From Irpex lacteus (lineage: Eukaryota; Basidiomycota; Agaricomycetes; Polyporales; Irpicaceae), in assembly GCA_001986395.2 (NCBI GenBank), contig MQVO02000006.1:1426001-1490000 (forward strand): DNA of 64,000 nucleotides, in the 5' to 3' direction. Each line of letters begins with the position of its first letter. Within the stretch, counting starts at the first letter, position 1. The notes below the pieces were generated by a model that searched no databases, was not told where the DNA came from, and worked only from the letters and a program-made list of their open reading frames with translations. Position numbers and translations under genes: made by a program. This document shows positions 32,148-44,177 of this stretch, in pieces.

Positions 32148-33743
32148 ATGCATCGAAACATGGGCATTGAGAACTCCCTGAGCGGGATCTCACAAGACTC
32201 GCTCAAGAAGTAAGTCGCAGTCCTACCCCTCCTTCACTCGATTTGAAGCTTCCAACCCAAACACGATCGAAGAGAACACCATTGAATTCCCTGTCGCTGA
32301 TCACTAACTTTCATGGCTTGCATTGACTTTTATTGTATAGTTTGAACATCGCCGAGAACCTCTGTCGCGCACGACGCCCCAATGAAGCGGTCCCCTATCT
32401 CGAGAAAGCGATGGAGGATCCGCGTAATCTGGACGCGTGGGTCCAGCTTGCGTTCCTTGCGCCTGATCTTGGGGCTTCGACGCAGGTGTTGCTTAACGCG
32501 GAGAGACAAGGTTAGTGTTCTGCGTTGTATACATAAGAGTTACGAGAATACTCCGAATACTCATATATATCGTTGACTTGTTTTTCTTTGTATGTAGGCA
32601 AAGCACTTCTGAAAAAAGACCTCAGTCCAACGTGTTTCAACGATGGAGACAAACACGTCGGCAACTTCTGGGGTATCATCCAGACCCGCCCATACATGCG
32701 CACCCTACAGGCCCTCATCCGCATCCACCAAGAAAACAAGCGATTCGACCTCGCAGCGTGAGTCCCCTCCAGCCCCTCCACTACGTCATCGACTACCTCA
32801 AATCAAGTGTATACTCACTCGGTTCTACTGTGAACAGCAAAGTAGGCATAGAGATGCTCCGTCTCTGCCCAGGCGACAACCTCTCCGTGCGCACCGGGCT
32901 CGGAACCTGCCTGCTCAAAGCCTCCCGCTACGTCGACGCCTTCTCCTTCGCCACCGCCTGGATAGGCCACGAATTCACCGGCGAGCCCAACCCGCCATAC
33001 GGCGGGTGCGTCTTCCGAGCACCAGATTACACCCCACCGAAACCCGAGCCGCTCTCGAAGGAGGCGTTCGAGAAATTGATGAGCAAGGCGCAGTTTATAA
33101 CAGGCGCGTTTCCGTATACGGCGGCGTTTGCTGCGTTTCGGATGTGGGCGGGGAAGAAGGGGGAAGTGGGGAGGAAGGGGAGAGAGCTTGCGACGCAGTA
33201 TTTGGTCGTTGCGGCGGGGGCGAACTCCCATGTGATGTTGAAGGTCCTCGGGAGGATCGACCAGCCCAGTCAGTGTCTGCTTCACTCTCGATCCGTCACG
33301 CAAAAGTATGCAATGCTAATACAAGATTGTGCGTGTAGAGACTCTGAGCGACGTACCGCGTCAACCGAACGACACCGAAGACGCACACGACTACCTCTGG
33401 GCGGCGCAGGATCTCTGGATGGCACCTGACGTCTGGGCGTGGGCGGACAGCGTGCCAGAAGTGAAAGCCTCCGTTCTGAAGGAATGTTCAAGACCGGAAT
33501 GTACGGTTCACGAAGAGAAGGTGTGCCAGTTTAAGAGATGCGGGTCGTGTCATAAGGCGTGGTATTGTGGACCGAGTTGTCAGAAGGGGGATTGGAAGAG
33601 GCATAAACCTGGTGAGTGAATTTCTACTTGAGGAGGGTGGTCACGGCATTTGAGAGCTCACTGTGTACGTGTGTTCTGTAGATTGTCAGCAGCATACGCA
33701 GCTTAGGAAGATGTACAATGTCATGAGGGCCGGGAAAACCTAG
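32148..33743 (+). CDS. MYND-type zinc-finger protein with TPR-like helices
   Basis: Exons are 32148..32209, 32341..32510, 32598..32757, 32838..33268, 33339..33611 and 33682..33743, giving 385 residues. TPR-like helix pairs fill the first half (LNIAENLCRARRPNEAVPYLEKAM, then DAWVQLAFLAPDLG, and later DNLSVRTGLGTCLLKASRYVDA). A C-terminal MYND finger reads CSRPECTVHEEKVCQ, CGSCHKAWYCGPSCQ and WKRHKPDC. MYND fingers bind proline-rich partners. This type of protein is expanded in Agaricomycetes and its role is unknown. Met at 32148 is the first in frame after a short leader. Confidence 0.88.
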
Positions 33744-34319
33744 GACTCACGACTTGACACCAATGCCTGCTCCGTCCATTACTTCCCTCGTAGCATTGTT
33801 TTAATACTCTCAACTATATTGCTGCATCATATTACACCACCTTCATGATCACATCTTGTATTCATCTTATTAGATTTCTTCTCAATTCCAAAGTCCGAGA
33901 AACTCGGACTTCGTCCTCGGTACATGTCATGTGATCGTATCATGTAGACGCCCAAAATAAAACGAGTCAAAAACTTTTGCCTCATTCGTCACTTTACAAC
34001 CTTCCACTACGCCTCGCGATATTCTAGCAAATCTCCTCAATATGTCTTTTTGATTTGCAACGACGATGACCATCCCGCTATCCAATCCTCGTCCGCAATA
34101 TCTTGCAATGTCCCTCCCGGAGTGACCGGCACTTGGTCCTGTAACCCCAGTCCTCTACGTGACCTTGCATCGTGCATCACATATCCGCAAAAACGATTCA
34201 GCCTTTTAGTTCAAGCTCGTACAATCCTCAAGGTGTTCAGGATTACGACATTTGGCAGTCTTCCGCTTGCAACTCAGACTCGCCGCCAATGACCTTGCTT
34301 CCCGACTCACGCGCGTAGG
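33744..34319. other. Intergenic, 576 bp
   Basis: The 3' flank of the MYND gene and upstream region of the small membrane protein gene. Around 33895 there is a short inverted motif (CCGAGAAACTCGG). No gene is supported. Confidence 0.4.
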
Positions 34320-34600
34320 ATGTCTCACAGCAAACTCTTGGGTGCGATGCGAGGTTCGTACGCTCTTTTTGTATATGGACGCTTTTCTAGTCGGCTGATG
34401 TTATCTCGTTTGCGTAATGTTGACTAATTTAACTCACAGTGTGGCGCCGCACTCAGGCACCTGGACGAATAATATCGGGGGCTTTCACCATCCTAGCTGG
34501 ATTGTTGTGCATATACGCGGGATTAGAACATCGCTTCATGAGGCCTCAGGTGCACCCGCCACGCATATACCCAGGAAATACACAATCAAGTCAAGCCTGA
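34320..34600 (+). CDS. Small single-pass membrane protein (64 residues), unrecognised
   Basis: Exon 1 is 34320..34353 and exon 2 is 34440..34600, joined across an 86-nt intron with a GTTCGT donor, the same donor form used in the acyl-CoA dehydrogenase and IVY1-like genes. A likely branch site (TTGACTAAT) precedes a CACAG acceptor. A basic N-terminus (MRVWRRTQAPGR) precedes one clear membrane span (IISGAFTILAGLLCIYAGL) and then a short Pro-rich tail. The order basic, span, proline-rich tail resembles small inner-membrane or ER proteins, but I do not recognise a family. It is too short for usual gene callers. Confidence 0.55.
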
Positions 34601-34825
34601 AGACTACTCATTTCAGTGCGGGCACGTGAGCGCCACTTGACATGGCTATCACATGTTGCCATTGGAAGATGCATCCGCACATTTGGGTCACTCGTACGCT
34701 CGTAGCCCGCCTCCTGGTTCCTCGGAACCACAGGGTCACACGGTCCTCGTACTCCATCGCTCTACGCGGCTGACGTGGAATCTCTCCTGCCCACGACCAT
34801 TAACGCACACTCACAGTCGTCAGCC

Positions 34826-35113
34826 TCAGCGGGCTCGGTCGGTTTCTAGACAGGCCTCTTCGACAGGGACGAAGTCATCCATCCTCGGAGTCGGTCGTGC
34901 GGTCCAATCAAGTGGAGGAGGACGAGAGGGCAATTTGGTTTTGGGAGCGGCTTTCGATGGGACGGACGGACAGGAGGCGAACCCCGACCTAACTTGAACT
35001 GACATACTTGGTGTGTCCTTTCCCTGAGACTTAGCGCTTCGCACATATTCAGATGCTGGTGACGCGTGAACAGTCCCTCCGGAGTGTGTAAGGGTAGAAG
35101 GGGGCTCAATCAT
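34826..35113 (-). CDS. Possible small Pro/Ser-rich protein, low confidence
   Basis: A 95-codon frame on the minus strand, divergent from the monooxygenase gene. Composition is Pro, Ser, Thr and Lys rich (KLPSRPPPLDW, RMDDFVPVEE), with no domain or membrane segment. Codon use looks plausible and no other gene occupies the region, but I cannot support function or even expression. Confidence 0.25.
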   Translation of the reverse strand: MIEPPSTLTHSGGTVHASPASEYVRSAKSQGKDTPSMSVQVRSGFASCPSVPSKAAPKTKLPSRPPPLDWTARPTPRMDDFVPVEEACLETDRAR

Positions 35114-35244
35114 TTTGCCCTGGCCTACTACTTATACATATTCCATTCCACCCCACCCTATCCCACTATCTACACAACTATCTCACTCTCACTCCCACTC
35201 CACAACTCTCCCAATCCGACTTCATATATATCCTCGTATCTGCG

Positions 35245-36931
35245 ATGACCTCACCACCTTCCATTTCGTCTGCGTACGTCGCGGCTGACTCACAAGCCAA
35301 TGCTGAAGGCATCGCCCACACTCTCAAGCTATACGATGGTCGCAAAGCCTCCCTCCAACTGCACATCCTCATCGTCGGATGCGGCCTAGGCGGACTCGCC
35401 GCCGCGCACACCCTCGCACACGCAGGCCATAAGATCACGCTCGTTGAGTCTGCCGCGGCGATCGGAGAAGTTGGTGCCGGGATCCAAGTCACACCGAATG
35501 TGTCGAAGTTGCTACACCGATGGGGACTGGGAGAGGCACTTGACAAGGTTGGAGTGATACCTGAGGCGATTTGTTTTAGGAGATACGCGACGGGTGAGAG
35601 GGTTGGATGGACGAAGTGGGGAGAGAGCATGGAACAGTACGGCGCCCCGTACTACCACATCCATCGTGCCGACTTCCACAAACTCCTCTTCGATCTCGCT
35701 GTGCCCAATATGACGCTACGACTCAAATCTACTGTCGTCAGCATCGATCCTTCGTCCGAATCCCCTTCTGTGACGCTCCAGTCTGGCGAAGTCATCAAGG
35801 CGGATTTGATCATCGGAGCCGACGGCGTCAAGAGTTATGTCCAGCAGGTTGTGCTGGGCTACGTGAACCCTGCGCAAGCTACGGGCGACGCAGCGTACCG
35901 CGCCATCATACCCACTTCCGTGTTGGAAGCTGATCCGGAGCTGAAGCCGTTTGTGGATACGCCGGAGATGACGGGGTGGATGGCTCCCGGGAGGCACTTG
36001 ATGGCGTATTGCATCGTGCGTAGCATTCAATCTCAGTATAAGATGCGTTATGAGGTCGTAGCTCACCATGATCTTCATTGTGACCTGTAGCGCTCGAAGA
36101 AGGAGTTCAACATGGTGCTTCTGCACCCGGACGACGGGTCTGTTGAGTCGTGGACCGCGGAAGGGAGCGCGGACAAGATGCGGGCCGACTTTGCTGATTT
36201 TGAGCCTCGGTGAGTTCATCTCCGCAAGCACCAACTCATTTGTTCACCCTTGCTAATGTTAAATATTCTCTATAGAGTACAGAAATTACTGTCGCACGTA
36301 CAGTCGACACTCAAGTGGCGCCTGATGGACCGTCAACCGCTCGAGACATGGGTGCACAAGTCAGGACGAATCGCATTATTGGGCGACGCGTGCCATCCTA
36401 TGCTGGTATGTCTGATTTGCTTATGGTCTTCTATCATCCATGATACTGTGTATTGACGTGAGAACGCTTTCCAAAAAGCCATACAGAGCGCAAGGAGCAG
36501 CCATGGCAATCGAAGACGCCGCCGTCCTCGGGAACCTCTTCTCCCGGCTCTCCCATCCCTCACAGATTAAACCGCTCCTATACGCATACGAGAAACTACG
36601 ACTACCGCGCACGGCGAACACGCAGGCGTCCTCTCGGCTGAACCAGTACATTTTCCACCTCCCAGACGGACCTGAACAACAAGCCCGGGATAAGTCGATG
36701 CGGGAGGCGATGGAGTTGGAGTTGAAGATCGTGAGCGGGGAGAAGGTGGATGCGAGTAGTGAGCTGGAGGGGAACTCGAACCAGTGGGCGGATAGAAGGA
36801 AGAATGAGGAACAGTTTGGGTACGATGCGGATGCTGAGGCGGAGAAGTTTTGGAAGCTGGAGGGCGAGAGGACGATTGGGAGTTTGGGTTCAAGTTCTGG
36901 TTCGCAGCAACAGGCGTCGTCGAGGCTGTAG
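35245..36931 (+). CDS. FAD-dependent monooxygenase (salicylate-hydroxylase-like)
   Basis: Exons are 35245..36015, 36091..36209, 36276..36405 and 36479..36931, giving 490 residues. Class A flavoprotein hydroxylase motifs are complete: dinucleotide motif VGCGLGGLAAAHTL, the VESAAAIGEVGAGIQ helix, the DG motif IIGADGVKS, and the GD motif LLGDACHPML followed by RAQGAAMAIEDAAVLG. The last 80 residues are a charged extension. The enzyme would hydroxylate an aromatic substrate with NAD(P)H and oxygen; the substrate is unknown. No signal peptide is seen. It converges with the PPTase gene, 152 bp between stops. Confidence 0.92.
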
Positions 36932-37083
36932 GTCATCTCGTCTTTCTCCCTACCAGGCGCCGTGGATATCATCGGATCGGTGACTCTTTTCTGTGCTGTG
37001 CTCATCCACAGCCTTCTCATCTAGGACGGATACATCTGTATGTTAACACTCATCATTGTACTATAGGAACAAGCTTCTTTCTC

Positions 37084-38158
37084 TCACCTTTTCAATATTA
37101 ATGTGTTTACTGCCCGTTTCATGAACGTCGTCGGGTCATACACTTTGATCCAGTCCCCCAACTCTCGACGCTCCACGACGGAATCCCCAGATGTAGTTTT
37201 GTCTTCTCCAACATACTGAGCGACCACTCCTACGTACGTATCGCCACCTCGTTGCAAGTCAAACCGGACGAACTCCCAGCCCTGCGGTACGATGTTGTCG
37301 ATTCGCACGACGTCTCGAAGAACGTCGTATTCGATCCTCGAAAAGTCGAATCCTAAGCCTAGCCCAAGTGCCTTCGTGTATGCTTCCTTCAACGTCCAGA
37401 TCAGGTAGAACCGCCGCAAAGCTTCCTCCTGCTCAATGGGTTTCTGGGGCTCCAGGATGCTGCGCTCGTAGGGTGTTAACTGTCAGTAAAGCATCGATGC
37501 CGTCAGCCAAGGGGCCCACAGAGAGTTTGAGTGATGATTACTTGGTCGCTGACGCTCTCTACGAACTCGGCATACGTAACCCTCCTTGGAAGCTGCAAAA
37601 GCATAACGTCGATACCGATGCGATACGCAGGAGGATCAGGGTGCAGCTCGGAGCCTGACGCGTAGGCCATCGCGACGGCGCCGTTGTCGTGCGTGATGTT
37701 GTATCCTATGGGCTCATGTAGATGCTCCGTGGTCTAGTGGTGTTTGTGCTGGTATTCAATAAATAGTATACGAAGCAACATGGATAGATGGACTTGCAAT
37801 ATATGGTTTACGGGCTGCCGTGGAGGCGAATTTCATTGCTTCTAACGGCACGCCATGATCACTGAGGAGTTGTCTGATGAGGAGCCGGCCCACGAGGCCT
37901 CCTGCAGGAAAGAAACGATCAGAGGATGCGGGAACGGATATAGCTAGTGCTTACGGAAAGAATCTATGAAATGGTAGTACTTCTCGACTTGCTCGCGAGA
38001 CGTCTGGTCGAGAATTGGTAAAGCCTGTTGATATAGCTGACAATCCACCCCTTGTGAGTAATTTGATCACGACCATATTTATGGACGACGGGATTAGGCC
38101 TTACCTCTTTGTATTTATCGACGTCAGACACGTCGAACAGGACTGCCCATACCTGCAT
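37084..38158 (-). CDS. 4'-phosphopantetheinyl transferase, Sfp type
   Basis: Exons are 38158..38105, 38036..37955, 37901..37780, 37733..37542 and 37479..37084, giving 281 residues. The pseudo-dimeric Sfp fold shows GLVGRLLIRQLL, the KPYI motif, GYNITHDNGAVAMA, the magnesium site RIGIDVM and the catalytic helix WTLKEAYTKALGLGLGFD. It transfers phosphopantetheine from CoA to carrier proteins such as fatty acid synthase, aminoadipate reductase and polyketide or peptide synthetases. The third intron (46 nt) was placed by the conserved GYNITHDN frame and is slightly uncertain. A second, AcpS-type enzyme lies 15 kb away. Confidence 0.9.
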
Positions 38159-38565
38159 CGTCAATGGTTGAACCAATGTTAGGAGGAAGTTCAAGTTGTT
38201 GCTCAACTGTTGGTGCCTTGCACTGTCGAGACGCTGATCGATCGGCGAGGTTATCTACTTGTTATCTACAGTTTCGAGTACCGATATGATAGGTACCGAT
38301 GTTGACAAGATGTTCAGGCCTCAGTATACGGCAAGATGCTGCAGTCCATTACATCTGCTGAGTATCATAGCGATTTGAGCAATAAATTGGAACTTTACAA
38401 GCTATGTTCTTATTCTCTCGGGTTGAACACCGACGTTTCTTCACGCACCGACGCCCGTCAATGTTCTTTCCACACTTCCTTCGAGTTATACTACGATTCT
38501 ATACCATACATAACTTCTCGACTCTACTGGAAGTTTCCTCGGTGATTCGGAGCTCTTATCAATGT
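38159..38565. other. Intergenic, 407 bp
   Basis: Upstream of the PPTase and downstream of the WD40 paralog. No supported feature. Confidence 0.4.
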
Positions 38566-41500
38566 TCAGTCACATAGAGTAGTACGTCCCCCAGAAGAAT
38601 CATGACGCTGTGAATCAGAGTCTGAATCAAATGTGGGCGAAGCAGTCAGCTGCTGTCTCTCCTCAGACATCATACGCCGTTCACCACAGGTCCAGATATG
38701 GACTGTGCCGTCGTGCATCCCTGTGGCGAACATGTACTCTTCGGAGCCTCGATTCCAAGTGAAGGATGTGACTCGACCCTGCAGGTTAGGCGGGGGCTTC
38801 ACGCAGTACACATGTTTGGCAGACTCGCGGTCCCAGATGTGAATGTCCCCAGCTACGACATGGGAATTAGCATTCTCATATGTGCGGGAGAAGAAGCAGA
38901 ACAAACTCATTGTGGCACGAAGAACAAGATGGTCATTTTCCCCGCCGAATATGCTTGGAAGCGGAGCAAAGGACACTTCCTGCCCAGTTTGCTCTTCAAT
39001 TCGATAGTTGTGCCGCAGAATGAGATCAAGACCGGCAGCTTTCTTGTCATAAGTAATATGCCAAAGCTGACTTGGTGCCTGAAAAGGACAGCATTGGTTT
39101 TAGACCGACAACTGATAATGGGTGGATGGAAGCGGGCCACATGCCTTATTGGCATAGCTCACAAGCAACGACCTATTGTCGCTGGCCAAGGTCACATTGC
39201 TAATTTCATAGAACACTGGTATCTTCCTAGGGAAAATAGAACGAGAATTGAGTAAGTGCGTCTGGCAACACATAGAAAGGCTGGATAGCGCACTTCGCGA
39301 CCTTGAACTTCTTGCTCAATTCCCATACTAGCCACAGTTTTCAGATCAATGCTGGCCAGCTACGGTAACATACTCACCGATGATACAGTATTGTTTGGGG
39401 AGCCGAGCGTCTTCTTGCACGATTCGACCGGTGCCAACGATCAACCCGTCCGAACTGAGGCAGAGGCTGCGAAGTTCCAGATGCTGCGATGAATTATCTG
39501 GTAGAAGCTTGCTCGTTTGATTCAACGTGTTCTAAAGATCATAGCGATGAGTGAAGCGGCCCATTACATAGGAATGGTTCTCTCACGATGGTTAGGAAAC
39601 GCCTTCCTTCCGCAAAAATGAACCCTAAAGGATCAATCAGCTCGAGCATTCCTGTAGGCGGTTAATGAACTATTGGCCTCTTACCCGTGCTGTCGGGTTT
39701 CCAGCTTGCGCTCCGCATAGTAAGTTCATTAGCTTCAGCCTTCCTTTCCATCATCATGGACACTCGAAGTTCCTCCGAGACTTGGTCCTCTTCAGTCTTG
39801 TTCGGTTCGCCCATCCCTCCATCTACCGACCACACGATCAGCTTTCGATTGGATCTCATGAGCAGCTTCTCGCCATTTGGGGCCCTAATCAGACAAAGTT
39901 TATCACGAGTGAAGTAAACGAATTATCAAACGCCATTCTGGGCTTACCAGTCGACCTGATGAACGTAACCGGTCTTGTCAGGATGTGGGAAAGTACAACA
40001 GCATGCAGGGTGAGCCTGAGTAAAGACAACGTCGCCTGAGTTAGAGAAAGGGAGTGATAGGTGCTTGAAAATGATGCACTTACCTTGTCACTTAGATGGA
40101 AGATGGTGGATCGCCCATTCCACCTGTCACCAAAAGGTTGAATATTGAATGTGAAAACGCTGGAATAAGCTGATCGTACCGAGTTGAAACTAAGAGTAGA
40201 CCGTTGGGTGAGAACTGCAGACATCGAACCATTGCAGCCTGCTTGATGTCTTCCGCGGGATGAGAAGCGGAAACCGTCATTCGGTGGAGTTTGGGCACTG
40301 TATTGTACCGGCTGGTGTATATGGGTGCACTGTCCATCAGAAACCCGAGCTTGGAAGACATCTGCGTCTTTGGAACTGGGCGTCGAGATCTTCGTCGCTC
40401 TTCCGCCAAAACCTTTTTCATAGCTGCTTGCCAGCGAGCTCTGGCTTTTTGAGTACCCGTCATTGCGGCCTCTTCATGTCTGAGTTGGGCGAATGCCAAT
40501 AGATCAACGTGCGAGCCTGTATCGATCACATTGGTATCCCTTCGCAGAATCTGGAAATTGGCTCTCTCGAGATCCATTTTCACTGTTAAAAGAAGCGGTA
40601 TGAGGACAACTCAAAAGTACGATGGCAATTCAAAAACTTGACTTGCCTGTAGGGATCTTTTTTCTCGCTTCCCATATGCTACTCCACTGGTTCTGGACAA
40701 AGGCAAGGATGTTGTTCTTCCAGATGATATCGGCGAGCCATTTTCTACCGCCGTAAACGTTGTAGACGACGAGTTCGCAGCTGAACCAGCCAGAGACAAC
40801 GATGAGGCCAAAGCAAGAAGCAGAGGACAGTGCGACAGTGACAATGAGCGTCTCCCGGTTCTGAGAATGATATGAGTTTCTTTCGGGCTGCTATGCGTGA
40901 GGCTAGACTCACCTGCTGCGGTGTAAGCGCAAAAAGTATGAGAGCTACAAAGAAACATCCGACGGCCAAGACAAGGAAAACTAAAGGGAACCGCTTGATC
41001 CAGATGATCACCCACCAAGGAACATGACTATCCGGGGACCGGCTATGACCAGTGTCAGAGCGACTGATCTCCGTCAGATGAAATCAAGACGTACTAGATA
41101 GCCTGCATCCAGCTAAGGTTCAGTAGCCCATTGACAGCCGAGGCGACACTGAAGATGAGCGTCATATACCATAGAAGAACGATCCAGTCATGCAAACCAC
41201 CAGTTCCATTGGTGGTGAATACTTGTATCATCCCCGTGGCTACACCGGCAAACAGCGCAGCAACTATTGTCTGATTTTGTAAGTTTGAGGCACCATGGTC
41301 CTGTGATGCTTTAACGGTGGGGATACCTTGAAAGTGGTGTGATGAGGTGCTCGCTTTGGCACTAGAGAGTGAGGCGGACATACCAATCTTTGTGAACACC
41401 TGGATGAATTGCTTCGCGAGCGTCTCCAAGCGTGCACCGATTTCTGGCATGGAGTCGAATAGGAATTGTTGGAAGGCCATGCCACTGAACTCATCTATGA

Positions 41501-42527
41501 ATTTTGTCAGCTTCCTTGTGGGTATTTGGTCTCATGGTACTACTGACGTTCAAAGTTGTCCAATAGCAGCTTAGCCCATGCCTACATAGAAGGGAGTCAA
41601 TATTGAAGCAGAAGTGAGTGTTACATGTGGCCCGAAATCATGATGCGCATACCTGAAGGTCTTCCGCGAGCGAAAAGTCCGGCAACTCTTCTAGGAATTC
41701 TGGATATTGACCGAAACATTCGAAGAGTGTGATTACGTCTTTCGAGAGTTGCCAAAACTCCTGCGCTAAACTGTCATGTTTACTGTCAGATACGTCTTGC
41801 AGGGGTGCCTGTAACCTGATGGTAGGATCGAGGAAATTTTTTGTCTTCCACCGTCGGACATGTCTGACGGGTGTGCGGTGTACGCTGATATGCTCCTGTA
41901 TCTCAACCGGATATAATGCTAAGGCATTCTCCCGAAAAAGATATAGCACTCGGCCAAGACGCTCGCGAAGACGAGTCGATGCAGCAAGAATTCCGGCCGA
42001 ACGCCCTAATGCGCGGGCTTTATTTCCAAGTTTCCGTAACTAGTCCTGGGGTAAGCACGTCGTATAAGCACACTCGCTCGCATTCTTGACGTACCTCCGC
42101 ATCTAGCTCTCTGACTTGCCTAAAATGCCAAACATATGTCAAGCCCTCGCAATTTTAGACTAAGGGTGGGAGGAAACTTACTGCTCGAATCTAACATATA
42201 TCTCGGGGCCAACAGCAGGCTGCCTCGAAAGGACTTTCTTTTTGTCGTGAGGTTTCTTCTTCTCTTGGGTAGTGTTCTGCACAGTACGTCCCAGGTGTTC
42301 ACTAACATTATGAGAAGATGTGTCTTGGGCTGAATTACAGTCAGTTTTCAATAAGCGAACCACAAGTCATCGTATCACTCACTCGCGCTCCCCTCCTGTA
42401 CACCGTCATCGTCGGACTGTGATTCGAGAGACCCCAAAGACGTCTCTGAGATGCATCGTTGCATGGTAGGATGTGTTGGAGGTGCGAGTTGACGAGGATG
42501 TCCTTCAACCACCCAGCCTAGATTCAT
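38566..42527 (-). CDS. Membrane-associated WD40-repeat protein, full-length paralog of the left-edge gene
   Basis: Eighteen exons: 42527..42383, 42329..42182, 42119..42095, 42039..41653, 41581..41548, 41494..41095, 41042..40913, 40860..40647, 40582..40180, 40123..40080, 40035..39948, 39884..39685, 39624..39587, 39531..39378, 39327..39294, 39226..39145, 39078..38907 and 38852..38566, giving 994 residues, all phases consistent. An additional in-frame 57-nt intron (41384..41328) may exist. The N-terminal half is helical, then membrane segments follow (MTLIFSVASAVNGLLNL, FPLVFLVLAVGCFFVALILF, VALSSASCFGLIVVSGWF). The C-terminal half is a WD40 propeller (VRCLQFSPNGLLLVSTRW, VDWAPNGEKLLMRS, GDIHIWDRESAK). 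Two introns use GC donors. Function unknown; similar architectures appear in Agaricomycetes. Confidence 0.85.
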
Positions 42528-44177
42528 GTCTTTTAGCCTGTGCCGACAGCCGCCAGACTTTCAGACAGCCTGGGAAAGAGAGGCTATGGACACAGATTGC
42601 ATTCATCATGTGGGAGCACTTAATGCAAAAGCGATGTCTATGAATCTCATAAAAGAGTTTCGTACGCGACTAAAGCATATTCTATTACGCGATAGGCATC
42701 CGAATATCGCGCGCTGTGTTAGAAACCTGGAAGATAGAAGTCAGAATTGAATTGGCTAGCTGTCGAGAATTGACTTGCACCGACATTCGATGAGATGGAT
42801 GATCCACCTTCCAAGCTAGTAGGGCGTTTCGTTCAACACGGGAGTGTAGAAGGAAGTTTGCGAACCGGTTATGGAGAGCTGAAACTTCGTGCAATGACAG
42901 GAACCACCAATCAGCCGGTCGGACTGGCTCACAGTAACGTAAATTTGAGGCATCGATTGCGATTGGTGTCGTGTGCGTGATTCCTCTCGTACAGAGCCAG
43001 GCCAGGTCCGGGGCTGCCACTGTGTCTATCAATAGTGTATTTCCTTAACTTCAGATGGTAGCGACATCCGAGCACAGGTAGGACAAATATGTCATTGCTA
43101 ATAACCCTGCCCTTGCCGACAGTAAGTCTGTAGCAATCATGACACGCCAATGAGCAGGGCTCACCTTCCGGGAGGAATCACTAGTACTTCAAGTTGCAGC
43201 GCTGTGATGCGATGAATAAGTGTGTCTACTCGGTTGCACGCATCCTGTGCAGGAATTCCGATGTTCCCAGAACGTACTAGAAACTTTACGAGAAGACATG
43301 ATCAAGGACATGGATGATAGTAGCACTTGAAGAAGGTAGAAGTGAGCTCGCCAGTGCTACTCCGCCGTCGGTGGTTGCCGCAAAGTCTTAGACGCGCGGA
43401 TATGGACTGCCAATGCTGTAGTGCACTTTCATATTCTTTCGAAGGTAATTGTGATTATGGCTAGTACTATTCTAGCTACATTGGAAGCCGTACAGATAAT
43501 CCTGTCATACAATGAGAACCGTCCATGAGCGACACAAGGCTAGATACACTAAGAGAAGTAGCTATAAGTCCAGAAAAGAAATCCGATACAATAGGGGGCC
43601 AGGTCACAGTCCACAGTCCAGTCCGATCCGAGTACGAGGTAAAGAAGAGAAATAAAGATTACAAATGGAGTCGTTGAGTTGATATCCGAGTCCGTAGTGA
43701 TGTGCTAGTAGAAGGAGAAGACGGAACGATGAAACCTATGAATGTCCGGCGACTGAAGCGATGCGTGAGATACACTGAGGAGAAGAAGCAAAGGCGAACA
43801 CTCGGACCGCGCAAACTGAGGGCAATAGAGATCAGAACGGGAGGACCCATGAGATACACACAAAGGTAGCCAGACGAGGAGACGAATACGGCACAAGGAT
43901 TGAGTGGAAGGACGAGTTCGAAGGTAGAAGCGAGACGAGCTCGCTAGTATCACAACGAACCCACACAATGTCCAACCCGTCTTTCTTCTGCCGCATCGTG
44001 TACCTCCTCGTAGGACCGCCTATGGCGATATCGTCAAGACGGAGAGCCCGTAGAACATGCGCAAGGTCTGACCAAGCGAAGAGGCGAGAACAGCCTAAGG
44101 ATTGAGTAGAAGGACGAGTTCGAAGGTAGAAGCGGGATAAACTCGCTAGTAGCCAACGAACCCATGCAAGTGTCCAA
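42528..44177. other. Intergenic, 1.65 kb, including a degenerate exon copy
   Basis: This is the upstream region of the WD40 gene and 3' flank of the next gene. A minus-strand frame near 42685-43032 (with SILTSIFQVSNTARDIRMP) may be an unrecognised upstream exon but I could not join it. The segment 43875-44041 copies the 3' end of the next gene. Confidence 0.4.
43875..44041 (-). pseudogene. Degenerate tandem copy of the 3' exon end of the adjacent membrane protein gene
   Basis: This segment resembles 44078-44240 in the same orientation at about 200 bp distance. Shared blocks include AAGGATTGAGT, AAGGACGAGTTCGAAGGTAG, CTCGCTAGTA, CAACGAACCCA and GTCTTTCTTCTGC. Translated in the same frame, it reads DDIAIGGPTRRYTMRQKKDG against DLEDIAVVRPSKRNTKQQKKD in the gene, but the stop codon is lost. 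It lies just downstream of the real stop. Confidence 0.7.

Noticed and set aside
33895..33909. Short inverted motif as a terminator
   Set aside because: Too short and lies well beyond the MYND stop; eukaryotic genes do not use such hairpins to terminate Pol II.
39652..39684. A 33-nt intron in the WD40 gene
   Set aside because: A downstream acceptor gives a normal 60-nt intron, and the following exon then has exactly the same 38-nt length as in the paralog.
42685..43032. Upstream exon of the WD40 gene
   Set aside because: Part of the frame looks protein-like, but I could not connect it in phase to the supported first exon at 42527.
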